Part shown: positions 63,156 through 64,000 of the stretch, in pieces
Position numbering within the stretch: the first letter of the stretch is position 1
Layout: every line of letters begins with the position of its first letter
Source of the DNA: Streptomyces graminofaciens
GTDB lineage: Bacteria > Actinomycetota > Actinomycetes > Streptomycetales > Streptomycetaceae
Assembly: GCF_030294945.1 (NCBI RefSeq)
Contig: NZ_AP018448.1
Span: forward strand, 10,326,501 to 10,390,500
Length of the DNA: 64,000 bases
Direction of reading: 5' to 3'
Position numbers and translations under genes: made by a program
Notes under the pieces: generated by a model
Database searches by the model: none
The model's input: only the letters and a program-made list of their open reading frames with translations
What the model was told of the DNA's origin: nothing

Positions 63156-64000
63156 CCACGGCGCCGATCCTCTACACCAACGACGACATCGAGAACTTCG
63201 CGCTCGACCCCGTCGAACAGGCCATCGCCGACATCGCCGCCGGGCGTCCCATCGTGGTCGTCGACGACGAGGACCGCGAGAACGAGGGCGACCTCGTCAT
63301 CGCCGCCGAGAAGGCCACCCCCGAGATCATCGCCTTCATGATGAGCGAGTGCCGGGGCCTGATCTGCGCGCCCATGGAGGGCGACGAACTGGAGCGGCTG
63401 AAGCTCCCGCAGATGGTCGAGGACAACACCGAGTCGATGGAGACCGCTTTCACGGTCTCCGTCGACGCCTCCGCCGCCCACGGCGTCACCACCGGCATCT
63501 CCGCCGCCGACCGCGCCACCACGCTCCAGCTGCTGGCGAGCGGAGACGCGGACGCCACGGACTTCGTCCGCCCGGGCCACATCTTCCCCCTGCGGGCCAA
63601 GCCCGGCGGTGTCCTCACCCGCAACGGCCACACCGAGGCCGCCGTCGACCTCGCCCGCCTCGCGGGCCTGCGCCCCGCCGGGGCGATCGTCGAGATCGCC
63701 GGTGAGGACGGCCGCATGCTGCGCCTGCCCGAACTGATCCCGTTCGCCCGCAAGCACGGCCTGACGATCATCTCCATCGAGGACCTGATCGCCTACCGCC
63801 GCTCCGCCGAACCCACCGTCAGGCGCGAGGCCCAGACCCGGCTGCCCACCGCCTTCGGCGACTTCACGGCGTACGGCTACCGCTCCACCGTCGACGGCGT
63901 GGAGCACATCGCCCTCGTCCACGGCGAGCTCGGCGACGGCGAGGACGTCCTCGTCCGTGTCCACTCCGAATGCCTCACCGGCGACATCTTCCACTCCCTG
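63152..64000 (+). CDS. ribBA: Bifunctional DHBP synthase / GTP cyclohydrolase II, 5' part
   Basis: Makes the two precursors of riboflavin: 3,4-dihydroxy-2-butanone-4-phosphate from ribulose-5-phosphate, and the first pyrimidine intermediate from GTP. The RibB domain is complete: [20 protein letters not shown] with metal-binding acidic residues, [20 protein letters not shown], and [33 protein letters not shown] region. The RibA domain is cut by the window edge after its first zinc-site cysteine ([14 protein letters not shown]). ATG 63152 overlaps the ribM stop. ribH is expected next, outside the window. Confidence 0.96.
   Translation, partial: MTTAPILYTNDDIENFALDPVEQAIADIAAGRPIVVVDDEDRENEGDLVIAAEKATPEIIAFMMSECRGLICAPMEGDELERLKLPQMVEDNTESMETAFTVSVDASAAHGVTTGISAADRATTLQLLASGDADATDFVRPGHIFPLRAKPGGVLTRNGHTEAAVDLARLAGLRPAGAIVEIAGEDGRMLRLPELIPFARKHGLTIISIEDLIAYRRSAEPTVRREAQTRLPTAFGDFTAYGYRSTVDGVEHIALVHGELGDGEDVLVRVHSECLTGDIFHSL

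Overview
The window is a high-GC actinobacterial chromosome segment, almost certainly Streptomyces. The evidence is the GC-biased third codon positions, frequent GTG/TTG starts, start-stop overlaps (ATGA/GTGA), and signature genes: bldD, an actinobacterial-type IHF, a zinc-free S4, a PGKGP-type EF-P and a motif-less PriA. From memory, the backbone order resembles the SCO1505 to SCO1440 region of S. coelicolor. No rRNA, tRNA, CRISPR array or intact insertion sequence was found.

Layout. 1-8660 holds housekeeping genes: the 3' end of rarA, rpsD, two small membrane-associated proteins, alaS, ruvX, mltG and aroE, the last six tightly packed. 8799-11500 is a two-gene exported molybdenum hydroxylase (IorB/IorA type) sitting between aroE and the aroC-aroK-aroB operon (11686-14473). 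14681-18610 has a proline-rich P-loop protein with an internal duplication, an M24 peptidase-like protein with altered metal ligands, efp and nusB. A convergent terminator separates these from bldD, which has a recognisable promoter and a BldD box. 19441-29467 is the complete pyrimidine operon pyrR-pyrB-pyrC-(membrane protein)-carA-carB-pyrD-pyrF, with a PyrR-binding hairpin over the pyrR ribosome binding site. 29734-33827 carries sIHF, gmk, rpoZ, coaBC and metK, followed by priA, a helix-turn-helix protein with tetrapeptide repeats, fmt and rsmB. A 181-bp near-palindromic MITE-like element lies exactly at the fmt stop codon.

39939-49999 is more accessory: an MMPL transporter, rpe, a SorC-type regulator, an orphan barstar, the GMP reductase-like guaB1, an APC amino-acid permease with an Lrp/AsnC regulator directly downstream, and an MFS protein. 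50231-52761 is a pair that looks like davA-davB, the monooxygenase-amidase route from lysine to 5-aminovalerate. The upstream regions of the permease and of davA share direct repeats of CGCAACGAA, suggesting one regulon with the Lrp/AsnC protein between them. This is the most interesting candidate system in the window.

52768-61310 holds an LLM flavin-dependent oxidoreductase, a DUF5995-like protein, a secreted GH6 glycosidase, a thioesterase, a divergent MFS/ROK pair (the ROK protein carries a repetitive insertion), and an ECF41 sigma factor followed by its probable NAD(P)-binding target gene, with a TGTCACA -35 motif between them. The window ends with an FMN riboswitch controlling ribE-ribM-ribBA, the last gene being cut off by the window edge.
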